Shown: positions 17,723 to 27,624, numbered from the stretch's first letter. The stretch is 64,000 nt of DNA from Lachnospiraceae bacterium (GCA_022776445.1 JALFHZ010000122.1:18334-82333); one strand, 5' to 3'. Numbers and translations are program-made. Notes: generated from the letters alone by a model not told the origin.

Positions 17723-20700
17723 ATGAATTTACATAATACGCTCGGAATCGATATCGGTTCCACAACTGTAAAGATTGCTGTTCTTGACAGCAAAAAGAAT
17801 ATTCTGTTTGCTGATTATGAGCGACATTTTGCCAATATTCAGGAAACTCTTGCCCACCTGCTTATAAAAGCCAAAGATAAGCTGGGCGAACTGCTCGTGC
17901 ATCCGAGTATCACCGGCTCCGGAGGGCTGACACTCTCCAACCACTTACAGGTTCCGTTTACACAGGAGGTGGTGGCTGTGGCCACTTCCCTTCAGGATTA
18001 TGCGCCGCAGACCGATGTGGCGATTGAGCTGGGCGGTGAGGATGCAAAGATTATTTATTTTACCGGCGGCATTGACCAGCGCATGAACGGCATCTGCGCA
18101 GGCGGCACCGGTTCCTTTATTGACCAGATGGCATCCCTTCTTCAGACAGATGCAGCCGGTCTGAATGAATATGCGAAGAATTATCAGATGATCTATCCGA
18201 TTGCTGCACGCTGCGGTGTGTTTGCCAAGACAGACATTCAGCCGCTGATCAATGAGGGCGCAACCAGAGAGGATCTGGCTGCTTCTATTTTTCAGGCGGT
18301 TGTCAATCAGACCATCAGCGGACTCGCCTGCGGTAAACCGATTCGCGGTACTGTGGCATTTCTGGGCGGACCGCTTCATTTCCTTTCAGAGCTGCGCCGT
18401 GCATTTATCCGCACACTGAATCTGGATCAGGACCACATCGTTGCACCGGAACATTCGCATCTGTTTGCCGCTGTCGGGGCCGCCATGAATGCCCGTGAGG
18501 ATGTCTGTGTATCCCTTCAGGATATGATTGACCGTCTGACAACCGGAATCAAGATGGATATTGAAGTCAAGCGTATGGAACCGTTGTTCCGTTCACAGGA
18601 AGATTACGATGCGTTCTGCGCCCGCCACAGCAGTCATTGTGTCAGAAAGGCGGAGCTTTCCTCCTATACCGGCGACTGTTATCTGGGCATCGATGCCGGA
18701 TCCACCACCACCAAGGTGGCGCTGGTCGGAGAGGACGGCAGTCTGCTGTACCATTTTTATTCCAATAACAACGGAAGCCCGCTCGCTACCGCAATCCGGG
18801 CCATGCGCGAGATCAAAGAACAGCTTCCCGACGGTGCCCGGATCGCATGGTCCTGCTCCACCGGTTACGGAGAAGCACTTTTGAAATCCGCCCTGATGCT
18901 GGATGAGGGCGAGGTAGAAACCATTTCCCATTATTATGCAGCAGCATTTTTCGAGCCGGATGTGGATTGTATTCTGGACATCGGCGGACAGGATATGAAA
19001 TGCATCAAGATCCGTGACAACACCGTGGACAGCGTTCAGCTGAATGAAGCATGCTCCTCCGGCTGCGGCTCGTTTATTGAAACCTTTGCAAAGTCTCTGA
19101 ACTACAGCGTAGAGGATTTTGCCCGCGAAGCTCTGTTTGCGGCAAATCCCACAGACCTGGGCACCCGCTGCACCGTTTTCATGAACTCCAACGTCAAACA
19201 GGCACAGAAGGAAGGCGCCACGGTTGCCGATATTTCCGCGGGTCTTGCCTACTCGGTCATCAAAAATGCCTTATTTAAGGTCATCAAGATCACCAGTGCT
19301 TCCGACCTGGGCAGTCATGTGGTCGTTCAGGGCGGAACGTTTTACAACGATGCCGTGCTCCGCAGTTTCGAAAAAATCGCAGGATGCGAGGCAGTACGTC
19401 CGGATATCGCCGGCATCATGGGCGCATTCGGCGCGGCTCTGATCGCAAGAGAACGCTGCAATCACGCCAGAGGCACTTCCATGCTTCCGCTTGACAAGAT
19501 TCTTTCGCTGAAGTATGAAACCTCCATGACCCGCTGCAAGGGCTGTACCAACCACTGCGTGCTGACTATCAACCGTTTCGGCGGCGGACGGCAGTTCATC
19601 AGCGGCAACCGCTGTGAGCGCGGGCTCGGCAAGGAAAAGGCGAAGAAAGAGATTCCGAACCTGTTTGATTACAAATTTCACCGTATGTTCGATTATGAAC
19701 CGCTGACCCCGGATCAGGCACCGCGTGGTACCATCGGGATCCCGAGAGTTCTGAACATGTATGAGAACTATCCGTTCTGGGCTGTATTTTTCAGGGAACT
19801 GGGGTTCCGCACAGTTCTGTCCCCTCAGTCCACCCGAAACATTTACGAGCTTGGTATCGAATCCATCCCAAGTGAATCCGAATGTTATCCGGCCAAGCTG
19901 GTGCACGGTCATATCAACTGGCTGATCAAACAGGGAATCCGCCATATCTTCTATCCGTGCATCCCATATGAACGCAATGAGACCCCGGACGCAGGCAATC
20001 ACTACAACTGCCCGATGGTCACCTCCTATGCGGAGAATATCAAGAATAATGTGGAAGAACTGGCTGAACATGATATTCATTTCATGAACCCGTTTATGGC
20101 GTTTACCAGCGAGGAGATTCTGACCCGACAGCTGATTGTTGAAATCGGAAAAGAATTTGAGATTTCTTCTGTAGAAATCCAGAAAGCCGCCCATGCCGGC
20201 TGGCAGGAGCTTCTGGCATCCCGTGCTGACATGGAGCGAAAAGGAGAAGAGACGATCCGGTGGCTGAAGGAACATAACCGTCACGGCATCGTGCTGGCCG
20301 GAAGACCTTACCACGTTGACCCGGAGATCCACCACGGTATTCCGGAGCTGATTACCTCCTACGGTTTCGCGGTTCTGACGGAAGATTCCATCTCACACCT
20401 GAGCGAAGTAGAGCGTCCTCTGGTTGTCACAGACCAGTGGATGTACCACTCCAGACTTTACAAGGCAGCTTCCTATGTGAAGACCTGTGACTGTCTGGAT
20501 CTGATTCAGTTAAATTCCTTCGGCTGCGGTCTGGATGCCGTAACCACCGACCAGGTGCACGATATCCTGTCCAGTGCCGGCAAGATTTACACCGTACTGA
20601 AAATCGACGAAGTCAACAATCTGGGCGCTGCCCGGATCCGGATCCGTTCCCTGATCGCTGCACTTCGTGTACGGGAACAGAAGCATTACGAACGGAAGGT

Positions 20701-21961
20701 CGTATCCAGCGCCTACAACCGCGTGATATTCACCAAAGATATGAAAAAGGATTACACGCTGCTCTGTCCGCAGCTGTCCCCGATTCATTTTGAGCTTCTG
20801 GAACCTGCAATCCGCTCTTTCGGTTATAAAATCGAGATCCTGCAGAACGACGACCGGGAAGCCATCGACACAGGACTCCAGTACGTCAACAACGATGCCT
20901 GCTATCCATCGCTGATCGTCATCGGTCAGATTATGAAGGCGCTTCTCTCCGGCAAATACGATCTGAACAAGACGGCCGTTCTGATGAGCCAGACCGGCGG
21001 CGGCTGCCGTGCTTCCAATTACATCGGCTTCATCCGACGTGCTCTGGAGAAGGCCGGCATGCCTCAGATTCCGGTGATTTCCATCAATGCCAACGGCATG
21101 GAGACCAACCCGGGCTTCACCTTTACGCCTGCTCTGATCACAAAAGCCATGCAGGCGATCGTATACGGCGATGTGTTTATGCGGGTTCTGTATGCGACCA
21201 GGCCTTATGAGAAGGACCCCGGCTCCGCCAACGCACTCCATGAAACATGGAAGAAGCGCTGCATTCAGAGTCTTTCCGGAAAATCACCGAATATGATTGA
21301 ATTCGGACGCAACGTCCGCGGGATTGTCCGTGCGTTCGATCAGCTGCCGCGCCTGAATGTCAGGAAGCCAAAGGTCGGCATCGTCGGAGAGATCCTCGTG
21401 AAATTCTCTCCGCTCGCCAACAATCACATCGTGGACCTGCTGGAAGCCGAAGGCGCAGAAGCCGTGATGCCGGATCTGATGGATTTCCTGCTGTACTGCT
21501 TCTACAACAACAATTTCAAGGCAGACCATCTGGGCGGCAAACGTTCGACCGCACGGCTCTGCAACCTGGGTATCTCCCTGCTGGAGTACCTGCGTAAGAC
21601 CGCACGAAAAGAGCTGGAAAAGAGCGAACACTTCACCCCGCCATCCCGCATCTGGGAACTGGCCGATATGGCAAAGGAATACGTGTCTCTCGGCAATCAG
21701 ACCGGAGAAGGCTGGTTCCTGACCGGCGAAATGCTGGAGCTGATCCATTCCGGCGTGAAGAATATCGTCTGCACACAGCCGTTCGGATGCCTCCCGAATC
21801 ACATTGTCGGCAAGGGCGTCATCAAGGAACTGCGCCGGACCCATCCGGAATCCAACATCATTGCGGTGGATTACGATCCGGGTGCAAGCGAAGTGAACCA
21901 GCTGAACCGAATCAAACTGATGCTGGCGACAGCACAGAAAAATATGAAAATGGATGCATAA
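17723..21961 (+). CDS. 2-hydroxyacyl-CoA dehydratase activase-type protein (1412 aa)
   Basis: Large multidomain protein related to the ATP-driven activators of 2-hydroxyacyl-CoA dehydratases and benzoyl-CoA reductases. Two ASKHA ATPase modules occur in tandem: GIDIGSTT at 8-15 with [10 protein letters not shown], and [10 protein letters not shown] near 320 with [10 protein letters not shown]. Then come a cysteine cluster RCKGCTNHC near 605, a DUF2229-like region (about 650-880, SECYPAKL near 720) and an HgdB-like C-terminal part (NDACYPSL near 1058, TGGGCRASN). The cysteines suggest [4Fe-4S] clusters. Fusions of this type are widespread in Clostridia; the substrate is not known. It stands alone, with no dehydratase subunits beside it. 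Confidence 0.88.
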   Translation: MNLHNTLGIDIGSTTVKIAVLDSKKNILFADYERHFANIQETLAHLLIKAKDKLGELLVHPSITGSGGLTLSNHLQVPFTQEVVAVATSLQDYAPQTDVAIELGGEDAKIIYFTGGIDQRMNGICAGGTGSFIDQMASLLQTDAAGLNEYAKNYQMIYPIAARCGVFAKTDIQPLINEGATREDLAASIFQAVVNQTISGLACGKPIRGTVAFLGGPLHFLSELRRAFIRTLNLDQDHIVAPEHSHLFAAVGAAMNAREDVCVSLQDMIDRLTTGIKMDIEVKRMEPLFRSQEDYDAFCARHSSHCVRKAELSSYTGDCYLGIDAGSTTTKVALVGEDGSLLYHFYSNNNGSPLATAIRAMREIKEQLPDGARIAWSCSTGYGEALLKSALMLDEGEVETISHYYAAAFFEPDVDCILDIGGQDMKCIKIRDNTVDSVQLNEACSSGCGSFIETFAKSLNYSVEDFAREALFAANPTDLGTRCTVFMNSNVKQAQKEGATVADISAGLAYSVIKNALFKVIKITSASDLGSHVVVQGGTFYNDAVLRSFEKIAGCEAVRPDIAGIMGAFGAALIARERCNHARGTSMLPLDKILSLKYETSMTRCKGCTNHCVLTINRFGGGRQFISGNRCERGLGKEKAKKEIPNLFDYKFHRMFDYEPLTPDQAPRGTIGIPRVLNMYENYPFWAVFFRELGFRTVLSPQSTRNIYELGIESIPSESECYPAKLVHGHINWLIKQGIRHIFYPCIPYERNETPDAGNHYNCPMVTSYAENIKNNVEELAEHDIHFMNPFMAFTSEEILTRQLIVEIGKEFEISSVEIQKAAHAGWQELLASRADMERKGEETIRWLKEHNRHGIVLAGRPYHVDPEIHHGIPELITSYGFAVLTEDSISHLSEVERPLVVTDQWMYHSRLYKAASYVKTCDCLDLIQLNSFGCGLDAVTTDQVHDILSSAGKIYTVLKIDEVNNLGAARIRIRSLIAALRVREQKHYERKVVSSAYNRVIFTKDMKKDYTLLCPQLSPIHFELLEPAIRSFGYKIEILQNDDREAIDTGLQYVNNDACYPSLIVIGQIMKALLSGKYDLNKTAVLMSQTGGGCRASNYIGFIRRALEKAGMPQIPVISINANGMETNPGFTFTPALITKAMQAIVYGDVFMRVLYATRPYEKDPGSANALHETWKKRCIQSLSGKSPNMIEFGRNVRGIVRAFDQLPRLNVRKPKVGIVGEILVKFSPLANNHIVDLLEAEGAEAVMPDLMDFLLYCFYNNNFKADHLGGKRSTARLCNLGISLLEYLRKTARKELEKSEHFTPPSRIWELADMAKEYVSLGNQTGEGWFLTGEMLELIHSGVKNIVCTQPFGCLPNHIVGKGVIKELRRTHPESNIIAVDYDPGASEVNQLNRIKLMLATAQKNMKMDA

Positions 21962-21965
21962 AATA

Positions 21966-21989
21966 TGCCCTCAGGCTTTTCGCCTGAAG
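21966..21989. terminator. hairpin at the shared 3' end of the activase gene and the candidate RNA
   Basis: Stem CTTCAGGC/GCCTGAGG (minus-strand sense) with an AAAA-type loop, 5 nt after the activase stop. On the minus strand it is followed by ATATTTTATG, a weak U-rich tail; on the plus strand no T run follows. It may terminate either transcript, better the minus one. Confidence 0.5.
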
Positions 21990-22547
21990 ATTCAAATCCA
22001 GATCCCCGCCATCCGGGGTATCGTATTGGATATCATGAATTTTGCACCCATAACACAACGATGACGGATATCAATGAGTTTTCTCTCTTCCTGAGTTCTT
22101 CTCTCTTTGATATCCGCCCTTAATTAGACTCGTCCATTGGACTTTACCTCTCTTATTCAGTTTTTCTTTGTTCTATATGTAATTGTTTCCCTCTGCTTCT
22201 GCTAATCGATCATCCCGATATGGATTCCATGTTCAACTGATATTCTTACATCTTGTTATCCGATTCTAAAATCTATCTTTCTAATTATACTTTCTCGTCA
22301 TATAACTAAACCGATTCTTTTCAGTTATTGATAACGTTCTGATCTGGTTTTCTTCGAATTTTCTGATCTTTCACACTGCAGATTCGTTTTTCCTATGTTC
22401 CCAACTATCTCACGGAATAGCAGAAACGAAACTAACTATCTCGGTGGACCGTACCTCCTTCTTTCAGATTTTTTGAAATTCCCTTCACGATGGGGAACTT
22501 CTTTGAGGATTTTTCTTATCCTCTTTTGTTTCTCTCTTTCTTTGTTG
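21966..22547 (-). ncRNA. candidate large structured non-coding RNA
   Basis: About 580 nt with no credible reading frame, transcribed from a consensus promoter toward the activase gene. The RNA sense is purine-rich with many local stems: GAGGAT/ATCCTC (22505-22523); a hairpin with GTTCCC/GGGAAT arms (22475-22501); a perfect 10-bp stem CGGATATCAA/TTGATATCCG (22065-22074 with 22107-22116) closing a loop that holds two copies of AGAGAGAA(G)AACTCA; and a two-part stem with CCCCG/CGGGG inside ATCCA/TGGAT (21996-22031). It ends at a hairpin. Large size, A-rich joints and a strong promoter recall ornate RNAs such as ROOL, GOLLD or OLE, but I cannot match it to any of these. It is not RNase P RNA, tmRNA, SRP RNA or 6S RNA by recognisable motifs. 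Confidence 0.6.
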
Positions 22548-22552
22548 TCTTT

Positions 22553-22581
22553 ATAATACTAGATAGATCTTATTTTGTCAA
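22553..22581 (-). promoter_or_regulatory. strong promoter of the candidate RNA
   Basis: -35 TTGACA (22576-22581), exactly 17 bp, -10 TATTAT (22553-22558), preceded by about 60 nt of A/T-only-like sequence (22582-22640) that could act as an UP element. Transcription would start near 22547. Confidence 0.85.
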
Positions 22582-22712
22582 CACTTTTATTTAAATTTTT
22601 TATTATTATTTGTAAATTGTCAAATTGTATAATAATTTTCAAACAATACATTCTTTTATGACACCAGGATTAAAAGATCATGCATGAAATGCAAAACAAT
22701 CCGTGCATCATA

Positions 22713-22745
22713 GGGGGCAAACCGTGTTTTGCCCCCGTTTTCTTT
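22713..22745 (+). terminator. strong plus-strand terminator hairpin beside the ABC exporter
   Basis: GGGGGCAAA/TTTTGCCCCC with a 6-7 nt loop, followed on the plus strand by GTTTTCTTT. On the minus strand, where the ABC operon ends 16 nt earlier, the same hairpin forms but the tail is TATGATG, without a U run. It could protect the exporter mRNA 3' end or end an unseen short plus-strand transcript; a TATAAT lies at 22628-22633. Confidence 0.65.
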
Positions 22746-22760
22746 CACGCGCACGTTTCA

Positions 22761-24674
22761 TTACTCCAGTTCACTCACGCCTGTATACAGTTCATAATAC
22801 CTGCCCTTCATCGCCAGCAGCTCATCATGATCTCCCCGTTCGATAATCTCGCCCTTTTCCAGTACCATAATCGCATTGGCATTTCTTACGGTAGACAGTC
22901 GGTGAGCGATCACAAACGTTGTCCGGTCCGCCATCAGTCGGTCCATACCGTGTTCAATATGTTTCTCGGTTCTGGTATCGACAGAGCTGGTCGCCTCATC
23001 CAGGATCAGGATCGGAGCCCTGGACAGTGCCGCGCGTGCGATGTTCAGGAGCTGCCTCTGACCCTGACTTAAATTCGCCCCATCACCCTCCAGCATCGTG
23101 TCATATCCTTTTGGCAGACGCATGATAAAGGAATGCGCGGAAGCCGTCTTCGCCGCCTGGATCACCTCTTCATCGGTGGCATCCAGACGTCCGTAACGGA
23201 TATTTTCCCGCACCGTTCCGGTAAACAGATGCGTATCCTGCAGAACCACAGCAATATTCTCTCTCAGATTTTTCCGCTTGATATGACGGATATCCACACC
23301 ATCAATGGTAATGGTTCCGCTCTGAATGTCGTAGAAACGGTTAATCAGATTTGTGATTGTGGTCTTGCCCGCCCCGGTGGAGCCGACGAACGCAATCTTC
23401 TGACCGGGCTTTGCATACAGGCTGATATCTTTCAGGATCACTTTGTCCGGATTATACCCAAATGTCACATGATCCAGAATCACATGTCCCTGCATCGGCT
23501 CCAGTTCCACAGCATCCGCATCGTCTGCCGCCTCCGGTTCTTCATCCATCACGGCAAATACCCGTTCTGCACCGGCCAGTGCCGAAAAAACGCTGCTGAC
23601 CTGCATGGAAATCTCATTGATCGGACGGCTGAACTGTCTGGAAAAGTTCAGAAATACCGTCAAGCCACCCACATCAAAGTTCCGGAAAATGCAGAGCAGA
23701 CCGCCGATACACGCGGTCAGGGAGTAGTTTACCTGGCTTAAATTCCCCATAACCGGCCCCATAATTCCGCCGAAGAACTGGGCGCGGATCTGATTTTCAC
23801 GCAAATCCCGGTTAAGCAGTTCAAATTCTTCCTGTGCAGTTTCCTCATGGCAGAATACCTTCACCACCTTCTGCCCGGTGATGGTCTCCTCAATATAGCC
23901 GTTCAGGGCACCCAGAGATGCCTGCTGCGCCGAGAAATACTTCTGGCTTCGTCTCGCCACAGCCCCGCCGGCCTTCATCATCAAAGGAATCATTACCACG
24001 GTAACAATTGTCAGCCAGATATTGGTATACAGCATCAGAATCAGTGTACCGATGATGCTCAGAGCACCGGAAAACAGCTGCACCAGCGTATTGCTCAGCA
24101 TCTGCCCGATCGTATCCACATCATTCGTAAAACGGCTCATCAGATCACCGTTGCTGTTCGTATCGTAAAAGCGCACCGGCAGGCTCTGCATCTTTCCGAA
24201 CAGCTCATTGCGGATTTTCTTCAGTGCATTCTGGGCAATGGTCAGCATAAGCTTTGCCTGCAGATAATTGGCACCGACACCGACCAGGTAGACTGCCGCC
24301 ATCACCATCAAAGCCCCCGCCAGTCCTGCTGCACTTCCACGGCTCCCGTCAGTGGGGGCAATGTAGGTATTGATAATCGGGCGCAGCATATAAGCGCCTG
24401 CCAGTGTGCCAAATGTATTTAAAATCACACAGCCAAACGCCAGACACATCCGGAGCGTATCCTCATGCAGATATGCCATCAACCGCCGAACCGTATCTCC
24501 TGTATGCTTCGGCTTTCCTCCGCCCATCGGTCTGCGCCCCGGACCGCCGGGGCCCATGCCCGGTCCTCCCGGTCCATGTACCGGGCCACCGGGACCTGCC
24601 GTCGGCGTCGATGCCGTCTTTCGTCCGTAACGCCGCTTCAGGCTCATCATTCTGTTTTTCTGCTCCGGTGTCAT
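22761..24674 (-). CDS. ABC exporter half-transporter, catalytic partner
   Basis: 637-residue type I ABC exporter subunit: six membrane segments (about 75-370) and a C-terminal nucleotide-binding domain with Walker A GSTGAGKTT, signature LSQGQRQ and Walker B ILILDEAT, whose glutamate is intact. The first 55 residues contain a Gly/Pro-rich run of GPGGP-type repeats, a soluble extension not needed for the core fold. The start overlaps the end of the partner subunit by 4 nt, giving a MarR-ABC-ABC operon. Such heterodimers (BmrCD, TM287/288, MdlAB-like) export drugs or peptides; the substrate is unknown. Confidence 0.92.
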   Translation of the reverse strand: MTPEQKNRMMSLKRRYGRKTASTPTAGPGGPVHGPGGPGMGPGGPGRRPMGGGKPKHTGDTVRRLMAYLHEDTLRMCLAFGCVILNTFGTLAGAYMLRPIINTYIAPTDGSRGSAAGLAGALMVMAAVYLVGVGANYLQAKLMLTIAQNALKKIRNELFGKMQSLPVRFYDTNSNGDLMSRFTNDVDTIGQMLSNTLVQLFSGALSIIGTLILMLYTNIWLTIVTVVMIPLMMKAGGAVARRSQKYFSAQQASLGALNGYIEETITGQKVVKVFCHEETAQEEFELLNRDLRENQIRAQFFGGIMGPVMGNLSQVNYSLTACIGGLLCIFRNFDVGGLTVFLNFSRQFSRPINEISMQVSSVFSALAGAERVFAVMDEEPEAADDADAVELEPMQGHVILDHVTFGYNPDKVILKDISLYAKPGQKIAFVGSTGAGKTTITNLINRFYDIQSGTITIDGVDIRHIKRKNLRENIAVVLQDTHLFTGTVRENIRYGRLDATDEEVIQAAKTASAHSFIMRLPKGYDTMLEGDGANLSQGQRQLLNIARAALSRAPILILDEATSSVDTRTEKHIEHGMDRLMADRTTFVIAHRLSTVRNANAIMVLEKGEIIERGDHDELLAMKGRYYELYTGVSELE

Positions 24675-26404
24675 GCACTCACCTCCCTGTCTCTCTGCGA
24701 GTAATAAATTTCCTGATATGCTTCACAGGAAGCCAGCAGCTCTTCATGTGTACCGGTTCCGATGATATGACCGTCATCCAGCACCAGAATCAGATCCGCC
24801 TCTTCCACGGAACCAATCCGCTGTGCAATGATAAATTTCGTGGTATCTTTCAAGGACGTCCGGAAGCATTCCCGAATCTTTGCTTCCGTTGCCGTATCCA
24901 CCGCACTGGTAGAATCATCCAGAATCAGAATCTTCGGATGCTTCAGCAGGGCACGGGCAATACAAAGACGCTGTTTCTGACCGCCGGACACATTGACACC
25001 GCCCTGTCCCATATCGGTATCATATCCTTTCACAAAGGATGTGACAAAATCATCCGCCTGGGCAGCATCGGCAATCGCCCGGATTTCCTCCTTGGACGCA
25101 TCCTCTTTGCCCCAGCGCAGATTCTCCTCAATCGTTCCGGAAAACAGAACATTTTTCTGAAGAACCATACCGACTCCTTCTCTCAGGTTATGCAGGGAAT
25201 AATCCCGGACATCCACGCCATCCACCAGCACTTCTCCCTCCGTCACATCATACAGCCGCGGAATCAACTGCACCAGCGAAGTCTTGCCGCTTCCCGTGGA
25301 ACCGATGATGCCGATCACCTGTCCCGGCTCAGCCATAAAGCTGATATGCTCCAGAACCTTCTCCGCGCCTTCCTTCTGATAGCTGAATGCCACATCACGG
25401 AACTCGACACGCCCTTCCGTCACCTGCTTATCCTTCTGCGCCGCATGTTCATCGGTCAGGTCAATATCCGTCTTCATGACCTCGTCAATTCGCCGGATGG
25501 AAGCCATGGCCCGGGAACTCTGCAGAAAGACCATGGACAGCATCATCAGCGACATCAGAATCTGCACAATATAGGTGGTGAACGCCGTCAGGTCTCCCAC
25601 CTGCATCTTGCCGCCGATGATCAGATTACCGCCGTACCAGACCACCGCAATCGTTGTGATGTTCATGGCAAGCATCATCACCGGCATGGTCATAATGACA
25701 ATATTCAGGGCTCTCAGGCTGTTCGCCTGCAAATCCTCGTTATTACGACGAAATTTTTCCTTTTCGAAATCTTCCCGCACAAAGGACTTGACTACCCGTA
25801 CATTGGTCAGTGCTTCCTGTATTCCGGAGTTCATCTTGTCCAGCTTCGTCTGCATAATGCCGAACCGCGGATATGCTGTCATCATAATCGCGGCAATCGC
25901 AGCCGCCAGAATCGGAATGACAATCAGAATGATCAGCGCCAGCTTCGGATTCATGGCAAACGCCATGATCAGCGCTCCGATCAGCATCCCCGGCGAACGC
26001 ATCGCAAGCCGCAGCGCCATCATCAGAAGCTGCTGCACCTGCTGGATATCATTGGTCAGTCTGGTCACCAGAGATCCCGTACTGAATTCATCAAGGTTGC
26101 GGAACGAAAACTGCTGCACCTTCGCAAACAGATCCTGCCGCAAATCACTGGTGAAACAAATGGATGCTTTAGAAGAAAAGTAAGCGCCTCCGATACCGCT
26201 GACCGCCATCACCAGCGCAACCAGCACCATACACAGTCCGATCCGGATCATGTAACCGCTGTCATGATTTGCCACTCCATGATTGATAATCAGAGACATC
26301 ATCTTCGGAAGCATAATCTCACCAAACACTTCCGTCAGCATCAGGCACGGCCCGATGATAAAAGCACTCAGATATGGTTTTACATATTTTGCGTATCGCT
26401 TCAT
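24671..26404 (-). CDS. ABC exporter half-transporter, degenerate-site partner
   Basis: 577-residue type I ABC exporter subunit with six membrane segments and a nucleotide-binding domain (Walker A GSTGSGKTS, signature VSGGQKQR). After Walker B the catalytic glutamate is aspartate (ILILDDSTSA), the mark of the non-hydrolysing site in heterodimeric exporters, so it should pair with the downstream subunit. Its start overlaps the marR stop by 4 nt. Regulation is probably by the upstream MarR repressor. Confidence 0.92.
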   Translation of the reverse strand: MKRYAKYVKPYLSAFIIGPCLMLTEVFGEIMLPKMMSLIINHGVANHDSGYMIRIGLCMVLVALVMAVSGIGGAYFSSKASICFTSDLRQDLFAKVQQFSFRNLDEFSTGSLVTRLTNDIQQVQQLLMMALRLAMRSPGMLIGALIMAFAMNPKLALIILIVIPILAAAIAAIMMTAYPRFGIMQTKLDKMNSGIQEALTNVRVVKSFVREDFEKEKFRRNNEDLQANSLRALNIVIMTMPVMMLAMNITTIAVVWYGGNLIIGGKMQVGDLTAFTTYIVQILMSLMMLSMVFLQSSRAMASIRRIDEVMKTDIDLTDEHAAQKDKQVTEGRVEFRDVAFSYQKEGAEKVLEHISFMAEPGQVIGIIGSTGSGKTSLVQLIPRLYDVTEGEVLVDGVDVRDYSLHNLREGVGMVLQKNVLFSGTIEENLRWGKEDASKEEIRAIADAAQADDFVTSFVKGYDTDMGQGGVNVSGGQKQRLCIARALLKHPKILILDDSTSAVDTATEAKIRECFRTSLKDTTKFIIAQRIGSVEEADLILVLDDGHIIGTGTHEELLASCEAYQEIYYSQRDREVSA

Positions 26405-26892
26405 TCCTGCTCCTCTCTTTCCGCTTCAGGCAGAAGTCCATTCAGGTTCTTCCGGATCCGGCCCAGATACCCATAAAGCATTTCCATTTCCTCCAGGGAA
26501 AATCCGTCAAACATATTTTTTTCCACAGTCTGAAAATACCGGACGCTTTTTTCCACAATCTTTTCCCCTTTTTCTGTGATACAGATCTGGTTGTACCGGT
26601 TATCCTCCTGATCCACCACACGCCGGATGTATCCTCCGCTCTCCAACTTTTTCAGCGATACCGCCACGGTCGCCGCTGACACATGATGCAGTCTGGCCAC
26701 CTCTTTCTGTGATGCGTTGGGGTGCTCTGCAATAAACATCAGAAGCTGGTGCTGACTGCGGTATACCCCGGTCCGGTTCAGTTCCCGCTCCAGCACATTC
26801 CTGTGCAGCCGCGCAACACTGATATACAGATCCACCAGCCTGTGGAACGGTGTATCCAGCCATCTTCGATGACTTTCACATTCTTTCAGCAT
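26401..26892 (-). CDS. MarR-family transcriptional regulator
   Basis: 163-residue winged-helix regulator. The helix-turn-helix region reads NASQKEVARLHHVSAATVAVSLKKL-like (about 70-95) followed by the wing with DNRYNQ; the N- and C-terminal helices form the dimer interface. It is first in an operon with the two ABC exporter subunits, joined by 4-nt overlaps, and a palindromic AT-rich site lies just upstream. By analogy with MarR-efflux pairs it should repress the operon until a ligand, perhaps the exported compound, binds. Confidence 0.92.
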   Translation of the reverse strand: MLKECESHRRWLDTPFHRLVDLYISVARLHRNVLERELNRTGVYRSQHQLLMFIAEHPNASQKEVARLHHVSAATVAVSLKKLESGGYIRRVVDQEDNRYNQICITEKGEKIVEKSVRYFQTVEKNMFDGFSLEEMEMLYGYLGRIRKNLNGLLPEAEREEQE

Positions 26893-26915
26893 ACTGTCTT
26901 TTTCCTTTCACCTGA

Positions 26916-26945
26916 ATAATTAGCCTGCTAATAATTAGCTAGTTT
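26916..26945 (-). promoter_or_regulatory. probable MarR operator
   Basis: Contains TTAGC-CT-GCTAA (perfect arms), two copies of TAATTAGC 15 nt apart and AATTAGCTAG, all between the -10 element and the marR start. AT-rich palindromes of this size are usual MarR targets. Confidence 0.6.
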
Positions 26946-26955
26946 ACTATATGGC

Positions 26956-26984
26956 ATTATAAAAGCACTTGTCCCAAAAAACAA
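26956..26984 (-). promoter_or_regulatory. promoter of the marR-ABC operon
   Basis: -35 TTGTTT (26979-26984), 17-bp spacer, -10 TATAAT (26956-26961). The -35 and spacer lie inside the terminator hairpin of the upstream gene. Confidence 0.7.
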
Positions 26985-26992
26985 GTGCTTTT
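26961..26992 (-). terminator. terminator after the metallophosphoesterase gene
   Basis: Perfect 12-bp stem AAAAGCACTTGT/ACAAGTGCTTTT with an 8-nt loop, symmetrical so it can act in both directions. It is 27 nt after the metallophosphoesterase stop and overlaps the marR promoter. Confidence 0.85.
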
Positions 26993-27018
26993 ACAAAAAC
27001 AATTTTCATGCAGTCCGT

Positions 27019-27624
27019 TCAATCCGGATAATCAACCACATAATGATCATATGCATTGACGACCATAGTATCTTTATACCGATCCACACGCTTGAAATCG
27101 CCATAATTGGCATGTACATGCCCGTGGACGAACAGCTTCGGATGATAGGTTTCCATCAGTGACCGGAAGCACGCAAAGCCCTGATGCGGCAGGTCCTCCA
27201 GATCATTGACGTCTTTTGCCGGCGCGTGAGTTACCAGAATGTCAAACCCTTTCTTCCATTTCAGCTTCAGCCAGAGCCGGCGGATCCTCCTTCTCATCTG
27301 CTTTTCCGTATACTGATTTTCCGCCTCCGGATGGTATCGCATACTGCCTCCCAGCCCCAGAATGCGGACTCCCTTATATTCAAAAATGTCATTTTCAATG
27401 CAGACGCAGCCTCCGCAGCCCTTATCATTCTGATACCAGTAGTCATGATTTCCGAGCACATACAGTACCTGCGCATGTGACACAGTCGCAAAAAACTCCA
27501 GATATCTCCGATCCAGATCCCCGCAGGCAATAATCAGTTCCACACCCTCCAGTTTTTCCGGAGCATAATGCTCATACAGGGACTTTGACTCATGATCTGC
27601 TAATACCAGTATTTTCACCTGCAT
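27019..27624 (-). CDS. calcineurin-like metallophosphoesterase
   Basis: 201-residue phosphoesterase with the metal-binding blocks of the family: LADHES at the N-terminus (Asp and His), CGDLDRRY, LGNHDYWY, VTHAPAKD and HGHVHANYG. Two-metal catalysis on a phosphodi- or monoester is expected; the substrate is unknown. Its start lies 35 nt inside the end of the BMP-domain gene, so the two are translationally coupled and probably act together. A terminator follows. Confidence 0.88.
   Translation of the reverse strand: MQVKILVLADHESKSLYEHYAPEKLEGVELIIACGDLDRRYLEFFATVSHAQVLYVLGNHDYWYQNDKGCGGCVCIENDIFEYKGVRILGLGGSMRYHPEAENQYTEKQMRRRIRRLWLKLKWKKGFDILVTHAPAKDVNDLEDLPHQGFACFRSLMETYHPKLFVHGHVHANYGDFKRVDRYKDTMVVNAYDHYVVDYPD

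Noticed and set aside
22122-22160. GAGGTAAAGTCC in the candidate RNA, resembling the GAGGAAAGTCC core of RNase P RNA
   Set aside because: The other conserved RNase P blocks are missing and the position within the transcript is wrong.
22440-22465. GGTACGGTCC resembling part of group II intron domain V
   Set aside because: No GUGYG start, no full domain V and no reverse transcriptase frame.
24545-24610. Gly/Pro-rich repeat as an assembly artefact
   Set aside because: The frame is kept, the third codon positions vary and the flanks are normal coding sequence.
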